This document shows, piece by piece, positions 8,709 through 17,875 of a stretch of 42,648 nucleotides of DNA (positions are counted from its first letter, which is position 1; every line of letters starts with the position of its first letter). The translations under genes were made by a program, and so were the position numbers. Source of the DNA: Bacteroidetes bacterium GWF2_41_31. GTDB lineage: Bacteria; Bacteroidota; Bacteroidia; Bacteroidales; F082. The stretch lies in assembly GCA_001769215.1 (NCBI GenBank), contig MEOL01000004.1, forward strand, positions 11,516-54,163, in the 5' to 3' direction. Under the pieces are notes generated by a model. It did no database searches, was not told the DNA's origin, and saw nothing but the letters and a program-made list of their open reading frames with translations.

Positions 8709-9451
8709 GGGGTAAGATGAATGAGTTCGCCCGATCCCTGTTTGATAAAACCAACCACTGGTGGATCACCATAATAATATATATTGCCCAATCCTTCTAT
8801 TGTGGCGCCAAGAACTTCACTGGCACGCACGTAAACATCGTTGGCACTTTTGTTGTTCACATACATCAATGAGGCATATAGTTCCCGGGTGTCCACCAAT
8901 CCAAAGCTGGCAGAATACACATAGGCTACTCCGCATCTCCCTGAGACCACCAGTTCCTGGGTGCCATAATGCAAGGCCGCCGTTATCAGGTTGGCCCGAA
9001 CAACCAAATCCACTCGCCCGGCGCCTTCGTACAAATTGATTACCAACGTATCCAAAAACAGGGTGTCGATGGTGCTGATGTCGCCAATTGATCTGTAAAC
9101 CAAGGTGTCCAGCTGTTTTACCTGCAAATATACCGAAAGCGGATTGTCGTAACTCCGCACCCAATTGCAGGTATTGGTATTCCTGATTTCCAGATTTCCT
9201 TGTTCGTCAACAGTTGTGGTGATACCTGACAGGAGGTTCTTTCCCGTTTCAACTTCGCAGGATGTCTCGTTTCCCTGACTGATTACGAGGTTCACATTGT
9301 CGTATAATTTCACGTTGTTAAACCAGGGAAGAGAGCGCGTTTCTATCGTTTTTTCGCCTGTATTCTTAAAACAATCGGTCAAATGGGTTTTGTTACAGGA
9401 ACAAAGTCCGGAAACGATTAACAACCCGATGATCCATTTTATTTTAGTCAT
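8705..9451 (-). CDS. DUF2807 (head GIN domain) lipoprotein
   Basis: This 248-residue protein has a lipoprotein signal ('IVSGLCSC', lipid attachment at Cys19) and a repetitive beta-strand body with the DUF2807 look: 'SLPWFNNVKLYDNVNLVISQ' at the N-terminus, then alternating short strands. DUF2807 proteins form right-handed beta-helix-like folds and are widespread in Bacteroidota; function is unknown and an adhesin role is only suggested. The start at 9451 is preferred because it opens the signal peptide; a GTG at 9532 would add 27 residues without signal character. The gene overlaps its upstream neighbour by eight bases (ATGACTAA) and its downstream neighbour by four, so all three are one transcription unit. 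Confidence 0.8.
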   Translation of the reverse strand: MTKIKWIIGLLIVSGLCSCNKTHLTDCFKNTGEKTIETRSLPWFNNVKLYDNVNLVISQGNETSCEVETGKNLLSGITTTVDEQGNLEIRNTNTCNWVRSYDNPLSVYLQVKQLDTLVYRSIGDISTIDTLFLDTLVINLYEGAGRVDLVVRANLITAALHYGTQELVVSGRCGVAYVYSASFGLVDTRELYASLMYVNNKSANDVYVRASEVLGATIEGLGNIYYYGDPPVVGFIKQGSGELIHLTP

Positions 9452-10610
9452 GATGTATTCTTTGGCGGTATTTAAGAAACACCCGGTGGCCGATGCCCAG
9501 ACCGATATATTCTGCTTTTCCCAGGTGCGCACTCAGGGCCATATTGGCAAACCAGTTTTCGGTAAACAGGTATTTTAAAGTCAGTCGTTGAAAGAAATCC
9601 CCTTCACCCCTTTCTTTTCCTGCCACATACATGCCTGCATTAATCAAAAATGAAGTACGTTCGAGCACCAGCTCATAGGCAAAACCAACACCCACTTTGG
9701 TGACATCGCGCAGGCCGGGCTCCATCCCGGTTTCCTTTTTGATTAAATAGGCATCCGAACCATCATAGGTATAGTCAACACCGGCTCCGAATTTACTTTT
9801 AAAGCTAACTCTGGCCATGATGTTGGTAAAAGCGGCATATACCATAAACTGTTCACCCAGTTGTTCGCTCATGTCTTTGGCGGCCACTGCCGTGGAGAAT
9901 TGTAGCTCCAGGTATTTACTTCCATCAAACTCGAACGGAAAATGTCGGGGGAGAATTTTCTTTCTCATTCCGGGATTGGGTTTGCTGAGATAGGTGGTTA
10001 CTCCAACTGTTGCGGTAAATATGTTCAGGCCGTAATTGGGTGTTTTGGTCGATCCGTTAGAGAAGTGGGTGAGACCGAAACCTGTCGAGATCGTAGTTCG
10101 TTTGGTCAGTTGCCGTCTGTAATCAAAATAAAGGCTGGCGGCCATGTTAATCGCTGATCCGATGGCAAAGTTCTTGTAGTTTTCGATGCGGTGGAAGTGA
10201 TTGGTGAGATAAGCCACGCCGATACCCAGTTTGAAATGCAACGAGTGTTCCCCGCTGCGAGTCAGGGGAAAATTGATAAAGGGATACAGGGCATAGGCTG
10301 AACCAATGGACTCGAAACCACCCAGGTTCGATACCCAACCGCTGACACCCAACGATGGATAGGCATAGGCCTCTTCCCATTTGCTGGTACCCCAGGTTTC
10401 CTTTTGCAGTGTAAATTCAAGGGCCGGAAAATGGGCATTGAAGATATCCAATTCAAGATGATGGCTGAGCAGGAAACCATATTGAGCTTTAACTTCAAAC
10501 GACAGGTTGTTTTTACTATGTGGGCCGGCGGGTTGTGCCACAGCGATTGTTGCCAACAGCGACCAACACATCATACAAATATTTCTCAGTGGCTTCAATG
10601 GCAGCTCCAT
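9444..10610 (-). CDS. PagL-like acyloxyacyl hydrolase family barrel
   Basis: This is a 388-residue outer-membrane beta-barrel with a signal peptide ending near 'IAVAQPAG'. The segment 'HFSNGSTKTPNYGLN' (from His182) matches the active-site strand of the lipid A 3-O-deacylase PagL. His182 and Ser184 align with the catalytic His126 and Ser128 of the Pseudomonas enzyme. Asn196 takes the place of the catalytic glutamate (Glu140). The protein is also about twice as long as classical PagL. It may be a divergent lipid A- or lipid-modifying enzyme, or a structural relative without deacylase activity. It is the first gene of a three-gene overlapping unit with a DUF2807 lipoprotein and a polytopic membrane protein. 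Confidence 0.75.
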   Translation of the reverse strand: MELPLKPLRNICMMCWSLLATIAVAQPAGPHSKNNLSFEVKAQYGFLLSHHLELDIFNAHFPALEFTLQKETWGTSKWEEAYAYPSLGVSGWVSNLGGFESIGSAYALYPFINFPLTRSGEHSLHFKLGIGVAYLTNHFHRIENYKNFAIGSAINMAASLYFDYRRQLTKRTTISTGFGLTHFSNGSTKTPNYGLNIFTATVGVTTYLSKPNPGMRKKILPRHFPFEFDGSKYLELQFSTAVAAKDMSEQLGEQFMVYAAFTNIMARVSFKSKFGAGVDYTYDGSDAYLIKKETGMEPGLRDVTKVGVGFAYELVLERTSFLINAGMYVAGKERGEGDFFQRLTLKYLFTENWFANMALSAHLGKAEYIGLGIGHRVFLKYRQRIHHD

Positions 10611-10624
10611 GATTGTTTAGTGCG

Positions 10625-10632
10625 CAAAGGTA
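10625..10632 (-). promoter_or_regulatory. Possible -7 box of the PagL-like operon
   Basis: On the minus strand TACCTTTG fits TAnnTTTG just upstream of the ATG at 10610, implying a very short leader. A TTG lies upstream, but with a 17-base spacer, shorter than usual. Confidence 0.45.
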
Positions 10633-10877
10633 GAAATTCTATCGGATGACAAGAAAGCCCTTCGTCAGGTTTGAATCCGGAATTAAATGTAGCGGATTCA
10701 ATTACATTGCGTCAGGAAAGCGGATAACAAACTTATTCTGAACTTTAAGCACTGGCAATTCAAAAGCCTCATCCATGCGACGGTATGAGAGCTCCGGGCA
10801 ACAGGCGATGTTCCTGATTTCACCGAAGTTGTGCTGTTCGATCCAATTTTTAGCGTATATTGCACAAAATTCTGCTC

Positions 10878-13658
10878 GTGAAATTGAATTGGCATCTAAC
10901 CATCAGTCTGTTGTTTTTGTGGTTGTTAACAAATAACCCGACAGCTACTTTTGCTACCAATATCGATAGTCTTCAGAACGTATTAATTACTGCCCACGAC
11001 AGCGTTAAACTAAAATTGTATAGTGAGCTCAGCGAAATTTATTACAATCTTGACATTCAAAAAGCAATCGAATACGATTCCCTGGGCCTGTTACTTGCCC
11101 AAAAAAATAGCGCGATTCAGGAAGAAGGAATCTATTTGAATAACCTGGGCTCCGATTATTACGGGATTTCACATTTCAGCCAGAGCCATTTTTATTTCAG
11201 CAATGCCAAACTTATTTTTACAGAATTAAACGACACCACCTTTCTTGTAAAAACCCTCAACAACCTCGGACTAATTTATCAGGTGCTTGGCTTTTATAAG
11301 CTTTCGGCCGACTATTTTGCAGAAGCCATCCACCTGAAGCGGATGGTTGGCGATACGGGTAGTCTGATTACCACCCTCAACAATATCGCCGTGTTGTACG
11401 ATAAAGTTGGATTGCACCAGGAAGGGATGACTTTTTTGGAAGAAGCCAAAAAACTGTCGGAATTATTCGGCGACAGCACCCTCACAAGCCTTACCTATCA
11501 GGATTTGGGATTACTGAGTCTCAGTCTCAACCAATACACACTATCCATTCAACATGCTGAAATGGCACTTGTCATGTTACCCGTTAACCGGATTAATGAT
11601 CAATGCGCCATCTATACCAGCCTGGCGTTGGCTTATCAAAAGATGAATAATTTGGCGATGGCCAGTCGGTATTTTCAACGTGCTATCGCTTTATTTCCTG
11701 ATGGGGTAAATGATTATGAAAAAGCCAATACCCTCTTGCATTATGCTACATTTCTAAATACCAATGGTAATTATGATGGCGCTCTGGAGGTGGCCCTGGA
11801 GGTGCTCAACCTGGCCTACAACCATGATCTGGCTGAGATAAAAGTCACTTTATATAAGTTGTTGGCGGGGATCTATCAGCAAAAGGGCGATTACAAAAAG
11901 GCCCTGAAATTCTTGCTGGAGGCGAACTTACTAAGCGATTCAATACATAATAAAAATCTCACCTCCAGCCTGATGCTGATCTCTTTAAATGAAAAGGTAG
12001 TACAGTCAAGATACGATCAGCAGCAGCTCGAGAACCAAAACCTGTTGCAATCGCAGCAAATTACCTATAGCCAAAAGTTATTAAACGTCATGATTACAGC
12101 TTTTTTGGTATTGCTGGTTTTATTGTTGATCATCCTTTATTATATGATCAGAAAACGCAAAGACAACACTACCTTACAACAGCTAAACACTAAACTCAGC
12201 GAGAGTGAAGAGAAATATAAGGCGGTTGTTGAACAAAGCCCTGAGATTATGCTGATCCATCAGAACGGGAAACTGTTGTTTGCCAACCAACATTTTTATA
12301 CCATTTTAGGCTATTCACCCGAAGAACTCACCCTCCGCTCCCTATACGACCTAATTTTACCAGAAGAAAAGGAGAAAATTGTTCAAATGGCCCGTGATCG
12401 CATGGATGGGAAACTGCCACCGGGAAGTTATGAAATAAAAGCATTCAACAAAGATAAAAAGTTACTCTATTTCGACATGTCGTTTAGCAGGATAACATAC
12501 AACAACCAGCCAGCCATTCTGGGCATTGGCAATGATATTACAGATAGGAAAGAGAATCTGGAGACCATTAAAAAACTCACGGCAGCCATCGAACAAAGCC
12601 CAAACATGATCCTGATTACCAACATGAAAGGTTTGATTGAATATGTGAACCCTGCTTTTAGCCTGATTACTGGTTATACTTCCGAGGAGGTGCTGGGCCG
12701 CAACCCACGCATACTCTCCTCAGGTAAAGTGAACATCCACATTTACCGAGAGCTTTGGGAAACGATTTTAAGTGGGAAAATATGGCGCGGTGAACTGTTA
12801 AACAAGAAGAAAAACGGAGAACTCTATTGGGAATCGCTGGTGATTTCTCCTATTCTTAATGAAAAAAATGCCATTTCCCATTTTGTTACGATTATGGAAG
12901 ACATTTCGAAGCGAAAGACATTTGAGAATGCATTACACGAACGTGAAGAAGCATTGCACCAGGCCAATGTGACCAAAGATAAATTTTTTAGCATCATCGC
13001 TCATGACCTGAAAAACCCGTTTAATGCCATTCTGGGGTTTTCCAGCCTGCTCACAGCCGAATACGATAACCTGAGCGACACCGAAAAGCGAAGCTATATC
13101 GAAAATATCAGCATGGCAGCCAACACAACCTATCGACTGCTTGAAAACTTGCTTGAATGGTCACGTACTCAAACCGGAAAAATTAAATTTGCACCTTCAA
13201 CATTCGATTTAAATGGAATAATAAATGAAACCATGAACCTTCACCAGACGCAAGCATCAAAAAAAGGCATCAAACTCATCTCCGAAGTTCCCTTTAATAC
13301 CTTCGTAAATGCAGACAAAAACATGATAAAAACAGTAATGCGCAACCTGTTTTCCAATGCTGTGAAATTTTCTGCTTCCGGGGAAGTAAGAATAACGGCC
13401 AAAAACAAGGAAGGTTTTGTTGAGGTATGCATTACGGATACTGGTGTCGGGATACCAGCCGAAGGTTTGGACAAATTATTTAAACTCGACGAACAATACC
13501 TCGCCGAAGGTACCGAACATGAAAAAGGTACGGGCCTTGGTTTGATCCTCAGCAAAGAATTTATTGATAAACACGGAGGACGTATCTGGGTGAAAAGCAA
13601 AAGAAATACGGGTTCACGTTTTTATTTTACACTTCCTGCTCTAGAACAAAATAATTGA
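10878..13658 (+). CDS. TPR-PAS hybrid-type sensor histidine kinase
   Basis: GTG 10878 is chosen because it begins a clean signal peptide (to about residue 26). A TTG at 10860 would add six residues, and no ATG is available. The 926-residue product has a periplasmic block of about seven to eight TPR repeats (about 30-380), one membrane helix (about 400-422), a short coiled coil, two PAS domains (about 442-556 and 567-675), a HisKA dimerisation helix with phospho-acceptor His709 in 'IIAHDLKNPF', and an ATPase domain. The ATPase boxes are N 'NLFSNAVKFS', G1 'DTGVGIP' and G2 'GTGLGL'. It would sense an unknown signal and pass phosphate to the receiver protein encoded seven bases downstream. It carries no receiver of its own. 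Confidence 0.9.
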   Translation: MKLNWHLTISLLFLWLLTNNPTATFATNIDSLQNVLITAHDSVKLKLYSELSEIYYNLDIQKAIEYDSLGLLLAQKNSAIQEEGIYLNNLGSDYYGISHFSQSHFYFSNAKLIFTELNDTTFLVKTLNNLGLIYQVLGFYKLSADYFAEAIHLKRMVGDTGSLITTLNNIAVLYDKVGLHQEGMTFLEEAKKLSELFGDSTLTSLTYQDLGLLSLSLNQYTLSIQHAEMALVMLPVNRINDQCAIYTSLALAYQKMNNLAMASRYFQRAIALFPDGVNDYEKANTLLHYATFLNTNGNYDGALEVALEVLNLAYNHDLAEIKVTLYKLLAGIYQQKGDYKKALKFLLEANLLSDSIHNKNLTSSLMLISLNEKVVQSRYDQQQLENQNLLQSQQITYSQKLLNVMITAFLVLLVLLLIILYYMIRKRKDNTTLQQLNTKLSESEEKYKAVVEQSPEIMLIHQNGKLLFANQHFYTILGYSPEELTLRSLYDLILPEEKEKIVQMARDRMDGKLPPGSYEIKAFNKDKKLLYFDMSFSRITYNNQPAILGIGNDITDRKENLETIKKLTAAIEQSPNMILITNMKGLIEYVNPAFSLITGYTSEEVLGRNPRILSSGKVNIHIYRELWETILSGKIWRGELLNKKKNGELYWESLVISPILNEKNAISHFVTIMEDISKRKTFENALHEREEALHQANVTKDKFFSIIAHDLKNPFNAILGFSSLLTAEYDNLSDTEKRSYIENISMAANTTYRLLENLLEWSRTQTGKIKFAPSTFDLNGIINETMNLHQTQASKKGIKLISEVPFNTFVNADKNMIKTVMRNLFSNAVKFSASGEVRITAKNKEGFVEVCITDTGVGIPAEGLDKLFKLDEQYLAEGTEHEKGTGLGLILSKEFIDKHGGRIWVKSKRNTGSRFYFTLPALEQNN

Positions 13659-13665
13659 ATCGCAA

Positions 13666-14046
13666 ATGAAATCAAAAGAAATAATAAAACATGTGTTGTT
13701 GGTCGAAGATAACCTGCTCAACCAAAAGTTTGCCATGGCTGTGTTAAAACTGAAAGGCTATACTGCCGACCTGGCTGAAAACGGTAAGATTGGAGTGGAT
13801 TTGTACATGAATAACGAATACGATGCCATTTTAATGGATATCCAGATGCCTGTTATGAATGGCATTGAGGCCACCAAACAAATCAGGGCGATGGAACAAA
13901 AAAATCATTGGCCGCGGGTGAAAATTATCGCGGTAACAGCATATGCCATGCCTGGCGATGAAGAGCGTTTTAAGCAGGCAGGCATCGATTTGTATATTGC
14001 TAAACCTTACAAAGGTGACGATCTGATTGCCTTTATTCAACAATAA
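13666..14046 (+). CDS. Single-domain response regulator (CheY-like receiver)
   Basis: This 126-residue stand-alone receiver has no output domain. The acidic pocket (Glu14, Asp15), the phospho-acceptor Asp58 in 'LMDIQMPVMNG', the switch threonine in 'AVTAYA' and Lys113 in 'AKPYKG' are all present, so phosphorylation should be possible. The gene lies seven bases after the TPR-PAS kinase and three bases before mazG, so kinase, receiver, MazG and PAP2 probably share one transcript. A receiver without an effector domain usually relays phosphate or acts by protein contact; the downstream target is not shown here. The kinase upstream is the likely partner. Confidence 0.92.
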   Translation: MKSKEIIKHVLLVEDNLLNQKFAMAVLKLKGYTADLAENGKIGVDLYMNNEYDAILMDIQMPVMNGIEATKQIRAMEQKNHWPRVKIIAVTAYAMPGDEERFKQAGIDLYIAKPYKGDDLIAFIQQ

Positions 14047-14049
14047 CCT

Positions 14050-14829
14050 ATGAATACACTGCAACAAAAGCTAAAGGCTTTTGAACAACTGCTCACCATT
14101 ATGGATGAATTGCGTGCCGGATGCCCGTGGGATCAGGAACAAACAATACAAAGCCTCCGGCACCTGACCATTGAAGAGATGTATGAGCTGTCGGATGCCA
14201 TCCTCGACAATGACTTCCCTTCCATCCGGGGTGAACTGGGTGACCTGATGCTTCACCTGGTGTTTTACTCAAAAATAGCCTCCGAATCAGGTCAATTCGA
14301 CATCAAAGATGTACTGGATGGTATTTCTAAAAAACTGATCCACCGTCACCCCCATATATACAGCGATGTGGTTGTCGCTGATGCAAGCGATGTGAAACAA
14401 AATTGGGAAAAGTTAAAACTGAAGGAAGGAAAAGTATCTGTGCTCGAAGGGGTCCCTTCCTCGTTGCCCCCGCTGGTGAAAGCCTATCGCATTCAGGAGA
14501 AGGTAAAGGGGGTTGGTTTTGAGTGGAAAGCCCCCGAACAGGTATGGGATAAAGTGTTGGAAGAATTGGACGAGCTGAAATATGAGGTAGACCAGAAGGC
14601 AGACAAAAGCAAAGTGGAAGATGAGTTTGGCGATCTGCTGTTTGCCCTGGTAAACTATGCGCGGTACATAGGCATTAATCCGGAAGATGCCCTGGAACGG
14701 ACTAACCGCAAATTTATCAAGCGATTTCAATACATCGAAACCGAGTCGGCACAAGATGGAAAATCTGTTGAACAGATGAGTCTGGAAGAAATGGATCATT
14801 ACTGGAATCAGGCCAAGAAACTTGAATAA
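14050..14829 (+). CDS. Nucleoside triphosphate pyrophosphohydrolase MazG
   Basis: This 259-residue cytoplasmic enzyme hydrolyses (d)NTPs to monophosphates and pyrophosphate, a housecleaning role that in E. coli also touches ppGpp levels. Two tandem MazG domains are visible. The first has 'GCPWDQEQTIQSLRHLTIEE', 'EMYELSDAI' and 'GELGDLMLHLVF'. The second has 'EELDELKYEV' and 'EFGDLLFALVNYARY'. The E-x-x-E plus E-x-x-D metal-binding patterns are intact in both. Length fits the two-domain bacterial MazG family. It starts three bases after the receiver gene, so translation is probably coupled to it. Confidence 0.95.
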   Translation: MNTLQQKLKAFEQLLTIMDELRAGCPWDQEQTIQSLRHLTIEEMYELSDAILDNDFPSIRGELGDLMLHLVFYSKIASESGQFDIKDVLDGISKKLIHRHPHIYSDVVVADASDVKQNWEKLKLKEGKVSVLEGVPSSLPPLVKAYRIQEKVKGVGFEWKAPEQVWDKVLEELDELKYEVDQKADKSKVEDEFGDLLFALVNYARYIGINPEDALERTNRKFIKRFQYIETESAQDGKSVEQMSLEEMDHYWNQAKKLE

Positions 14830-14854
14830 TGCTGCTTTATAACGCTATTTCCAA

Positions 14855-15700
14855 ATGACAAATCGCCAGACAAGCAAATCGACTGCCTTTTGTAAGTTGT
14901 TATTGTTCATGTTGTTGATATCGTTGTTGACTCCTGTTAGGGGTCAAAATACGAACAGGTTTACTTATCCTGATCAACCCAATGGTGCTTATTTTAAGTC
15001 TTATTTTGCTGCCACCAAAGCCATGGCCATAGCGCCCTTGCACTGGAGCACAAAACAATGGATTGTTTCGGGAAGTGTGCTCACGGCTGGTGTTTTGCTC
15101 TATGTGGCTGATGACCAGATCGGCGATTTTTTTCGGCGTAACCAAACCTCCGGGTCTTCCAACGTTTCAAAGTATGGACTGGAACCTTGGGGAAGTGGAG
15201 TTTATCCCGCGATTTTGTTAGGTTCTTATTACCTGTACGGATTGGCGGCTCACGATCCTGCAGCCAGGCAAATCGCTTTAGGAGGGACCCAAGCCTGGAT
15301 AATGAGTGCGCTCACTGTGCAGTTATTGAAGTTTGTGACGCACAGGCACAGGCCTTATCAGGACATGCCAGCTAACCCCGGGTTGTGGGAAGGCCCGTTT
15401 CAGGGTTTTGAATATACCTCATTCGCGTCCGGGCATACCATTACGGCCTTTTCATTGGCGGCCTTTTTTTCTTCGGTTTATCGCGACAGACCCTGGGTAG
15501 GAGTGATTTCGTATGGAATTGCCACAGGAGTCGGGCTTTCGCGCATCTACGACAACCAGCATTGGGCAAGTGATGTAGTGATTGGCGCGGCACTGGGCGT
15601 GGTTATTGGCAGAATGGTATTTAAGTTGATGCAACCCGAATCGAAATGGTCGATGGGGGTTGGAGGTAATGGGAGCATCGGGTTGGTGTATCAATTTTAG
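14855..15700 (+). CDS. PAP2-family membrane phosphatase
   Basis: This 281-residue protein has an N-terminal signal or anchor (about residues 11-30, ending 'TPVRGQ') and the three PAP2 signature motifs: K-x6-R-P in 'KFVTHRHRPY', the SGH motif in 'FASGHTITAF', and S-R-x5-H-x3-D in 'SRIYDNQHWASDV'. The family dephosphorylates phosphatidic acid, undecaprenyl pyrophosphate or lipid A phosphates on the outer face of the membrane; which of these applies cannot be read from sequence. It is the last gene of the kinase-receiver-mazG run, 25 bases after mazG. Confidence 0.9.
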   Translation: MTNRQTSKSTAFCKLLLFMLLISLLTPVRGQNTNRFTYPDQPNGAYFKSYFAATKAMAIAPLHWSTKQWIVSGSVLTAGVLLYVADDQIGDFFRRNQTSGSSNVSKYGLEPWGSGVYPAILLGSYYLYGLAAHDPAARQIALGGTQAWIMSALTVQLLKFVTHRHRPYQDMPANPGLWEGPFQGFEYTSFASGHTITAFSLAAFFSSVYRDRPWVGVISYGIATGVGLSRIYDNQHWASDVVIGAALGVVIGRMVFKLMQPESKWSMGVGGNGSIGLVYQF

Positions 15701-15913
15701 CGGTTTCACTGGCTTCCGATTTTAACTTAAATGGGGTAAATATTAGTTATTCGTGAATTTGTTTATAAGGTTGATGATCATTTAATTGTTGATGTTGAAG
15801 TAAATTTTAATCGATTGATTTGCACCTTTATGCTTTTATAAGGGAGACGATAATATATCGCATTTTAAATCAACATCAAAGCGTGAATTAGATTCTATTC
15901 TCCTGAATGACCG

Positions 15914-15955
15914 AAAATCCCTTGCCCGGGGCTTAAGCCCCGGGCAAGGGATTTT
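15914..15955. repeat. Perfect 42-bp palindrome
   Basis: Positions 15914-15934 are the exact reverse complement of 15935-15955, with the centre at GCTT|AAGC and no loop bases. Its core GGGCTTAAGCCC is close to the CGGCTTTAGCCCG core of the hairpin at 385-407, which suggests one family of intergenic palindromes. There is no T-run beyond the four T of the arm itself. Confidence 0.95.
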
Positions 15956-16059
15956 AAACAAGAATATAAAAGATTCCTGACTTTTGATGCTTTGCAGATC
16001 GAGTGTGTTTGTGATTTTCAGCTAATTGAAAATGAACAATATAAAACTGATAATTTTGA

Positions 16060-16123
16060 GGTGCAGCGCACCGAAAATATTTATAGCCAATTTATTATCA
16101 ATAGATTCAAGGTGCGGAGCACC
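16060..16123. repeat. Pair of GGTGC-GCACC hairpins
   Basis: GGTGCAGCGCACC at 16060-16072 and GGTGCGGAGCACC at 16111-16123 are short palindromes 38 bases apart in the same orientation. The first is the reverse complement of 1381-1393. Paired arrangement and intergenic location resemble REP/BIME elements; no REP-associated transposase is present in the window. Confidence 0.75.
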
Positions 16124-16321
16124 GCAATATTGATTTAAAAAAGCCAATATTTTTTATATTTAGCCTTAACTAAAAGATAAATTCCATTCTGTTTTTCAGG
16201 ATATTTACCAGCATTCACTAACATGAATAACGAGCCGGATATTTCTATCCTCATTTCAGAAGGATACTTAATCAGGAATTGTTGTAAGAATACAAAAACA
16301 GCTTCGCCTGAACCAATACAA

Positions 16322-17791
16322 TCAATACGCCTTGGCAAATACCACCCGCTGCACCGAAGGTTTACCTGTATAAATACATGATCCCGGTTTCGACCTGGTG
16401 TTGGACTGAATTACACGAATAGTGGCCTTGGTGAGTTCTTTGATTTTCTGTTCGGTTTCTGCAGTACCATCCCAGTGGGCTAACACAAAGCCACCTTTCT
16501 CAATGCGGTCGGTAAATGCTTCCCAGGTATCCACTTTAAATGTATTGTCATCACGAAAAGTGAGGGCTTTTTGGTAGATATTTTTTTGAATCCTTTCCAG
16601 TAAGTTTTCAATCTTGTCGGCGATATCAACAAACAGAAGCACTTCTTTTTCCATTGTATCCCGCCGGGCCACCTCAACGGTACCCTTTTCCAGGTCACGC
16701 GGGCCGATGGCCAAACGTACAGGTACACCTTTCATCTCCCATTCGGCGAACTTAAATCCCGGTTTATGTGTGTCGCGGTCGTCGTATTTAACCGAAATAC
16801 CCTTCGCTTTCAGGTCTTTTATCAAGCTGCCCACCTTTTCGGTAATGGCCTTGAATTCCTCTTCTTTTTTGAAGATAGGCACAATCACCACCTGAATTGG
16901 AGCCAGTTTAGGGGGCAACACCAGACCGTTATCATCCGAATGCGACATGATCAGGGCGCCGATCAAACGAGTACTTACACCCCACGAAGTAGCCCAGACA
17001 AACTCCTGCTGGTTTTCACGGTTGACAAATTTTACATCGAATGCCTTGGCGAAATTCTGTCCCAGAAAATGTGAAGTGCCAGCCTGAAGCGCTTTTCCAT
17101 CCTGCATCAGCGCCTCAATACAATAAGTCTCTAACGCACCTGCAAATCGTTCGTTGGGCGATTTAACCCCGCAAAGAACTGGCATGGCCATGAAGTTTTC
17201 GGCAAAATCCGCATACACCTTCAGCATGAGTTCTGCCTCGGAGATAGCCTCCTGGCGGGTGGCATGGGCGGTATGGCCTTCCTGCCACAGAAATTCCGAG
17301 GTGCGCAAAAACAACCTGGTACGCATCTCCCACCTCACCACGTTGGCCCATTGGTTTATCAGTAGAGGCAAGTCGCGGTACGACTGGATCCAACTGCGGT
17401 AGGTGTTCCAAATGATGGTTTCTGAGGTCGGTCTAACAATTAGCTCCTCTTCCAGTTTGGCATCAGGATCTACTATAATTCCTTTTTCCGGGTCGTTTTT
17501 TAAACGATAGTGAGTCACAACAGCGCACTCCTTGGCAAATCCTTCGACATGTGATGCCTCCTTGCTGAAAAAGGATTTCGGTATAAAAAGCGGGAAATAG
17601 GCATTCTGATGACCGGTTTCCTTAAACATGCCATCAAGTATCGCCTGCATTTTTTCCCAAATGGCATAGCCATAAGGTTTTATCACCATCGAACCACGTA
17701 CGGCCGAATTCTCGGCCATGTCGGCTTTGATCACGAGGTCATTGTACCATTGTGAATAATTTTCAGCCTGAGGTGTTAATTCTTTTGCCAT
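16322..17791 (-). CDS. proS: Prolyl-tRNA synthetase, archaeal/eukaryal type
   Basis: This 489-residue class II enzyme charges tRNA-Pro with proline. Recognisable stretches are '[20 protein letters not shown]' at the N-terminus, motif 2 '[20 protein letters not shown]', the anticodon-binding domain, and the C-terminal '[18 protein letters not shown]' typical of the short ProS type without an editing insertion. This form is usual in Bacteroidota. ATG 17791 is used because similarity begins at '[18 protein letters not shown]'; an ATG at 17866 would add 25 unrelated residues and overrun the promoter. It is divergent from the lipoprotein gene at 17876. Confidence 0.96.
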   Translation of the reverse strand: MAKELTPQAENYSQWYNDLVIKADMAENSAVRGSMVIKPYGYAIWEKMQAILDGMFKETGHQNAYFPLFIPKSFFSKEASHVEGFAKECAVVTHYRLKNDPEKGIIVDPDAKLEEELIVRPTSETIIWNTYRSWIQSYRDLPLLINQWANVVRWEMRTRLFLRTSEFLWQEGHTAHATRQEAISEAELMLKVYADFAENFMAMPVLCGVKSPNERFAGALETYCIEALMQDGKALQAGTSHFLGQNFAKAFDVKFVNRENQQEFVWATSWGVSTRLIGALIMSHSDDNGLVLPPKLAPIQVVIVPIFKKEEEFKAITEKVGSLIKDLKAKGISVKYDDRDTHKPGFKFAEWEMKGVPVRLAIGPRDLEKGTVEVARRDTMEKEVLLFVDIADKIENLLERIQKNIYQKALTFRDDNTFKVDTWEAFTDRIEKGGFVLAHWDGTAETEQKIKELTKATIRVIQSNTRSKPGSCIYTGKPSVQRVVFAKAY

Positions 17792-17833
17792 TTTAATAGT
17801 TTGGTATAGTCTTTGTATTTTTATAAGATGGCA

Positions 17834-17863
17834 CAAAATTACACAATGTTTAATAACGCTCAA
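17834..17863 (-). promoter_or_regulatory. Promoter of proS
   Basis: On the minus strand TTG (17863-17861), a 19-base spacer, and TAATTTTG (17841-17834) match the Bacteroidetes consensus fully. The expected leader to ATG 17791 is about 35 bases. It supports the 17791 start over 17866. Confidence 0.7.
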
Positions 17864-17875
17864 CATATAACTACC

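Larger units (their letters stand above)
15701..16321. other. Gene-free spacer with three palindromic elements
   Basis: I see no gene with recognisable protein features. The stretch holds a perfect 42-bp palindrome at 15914-15955 and two related hairpins at 16060-16072 and 16111-16123. The rest is A/T-rich. It separates the convergent PAP2 and proS genes, so some of these elements may serve as bidirectional ends of transcription. Confidence 0.65.
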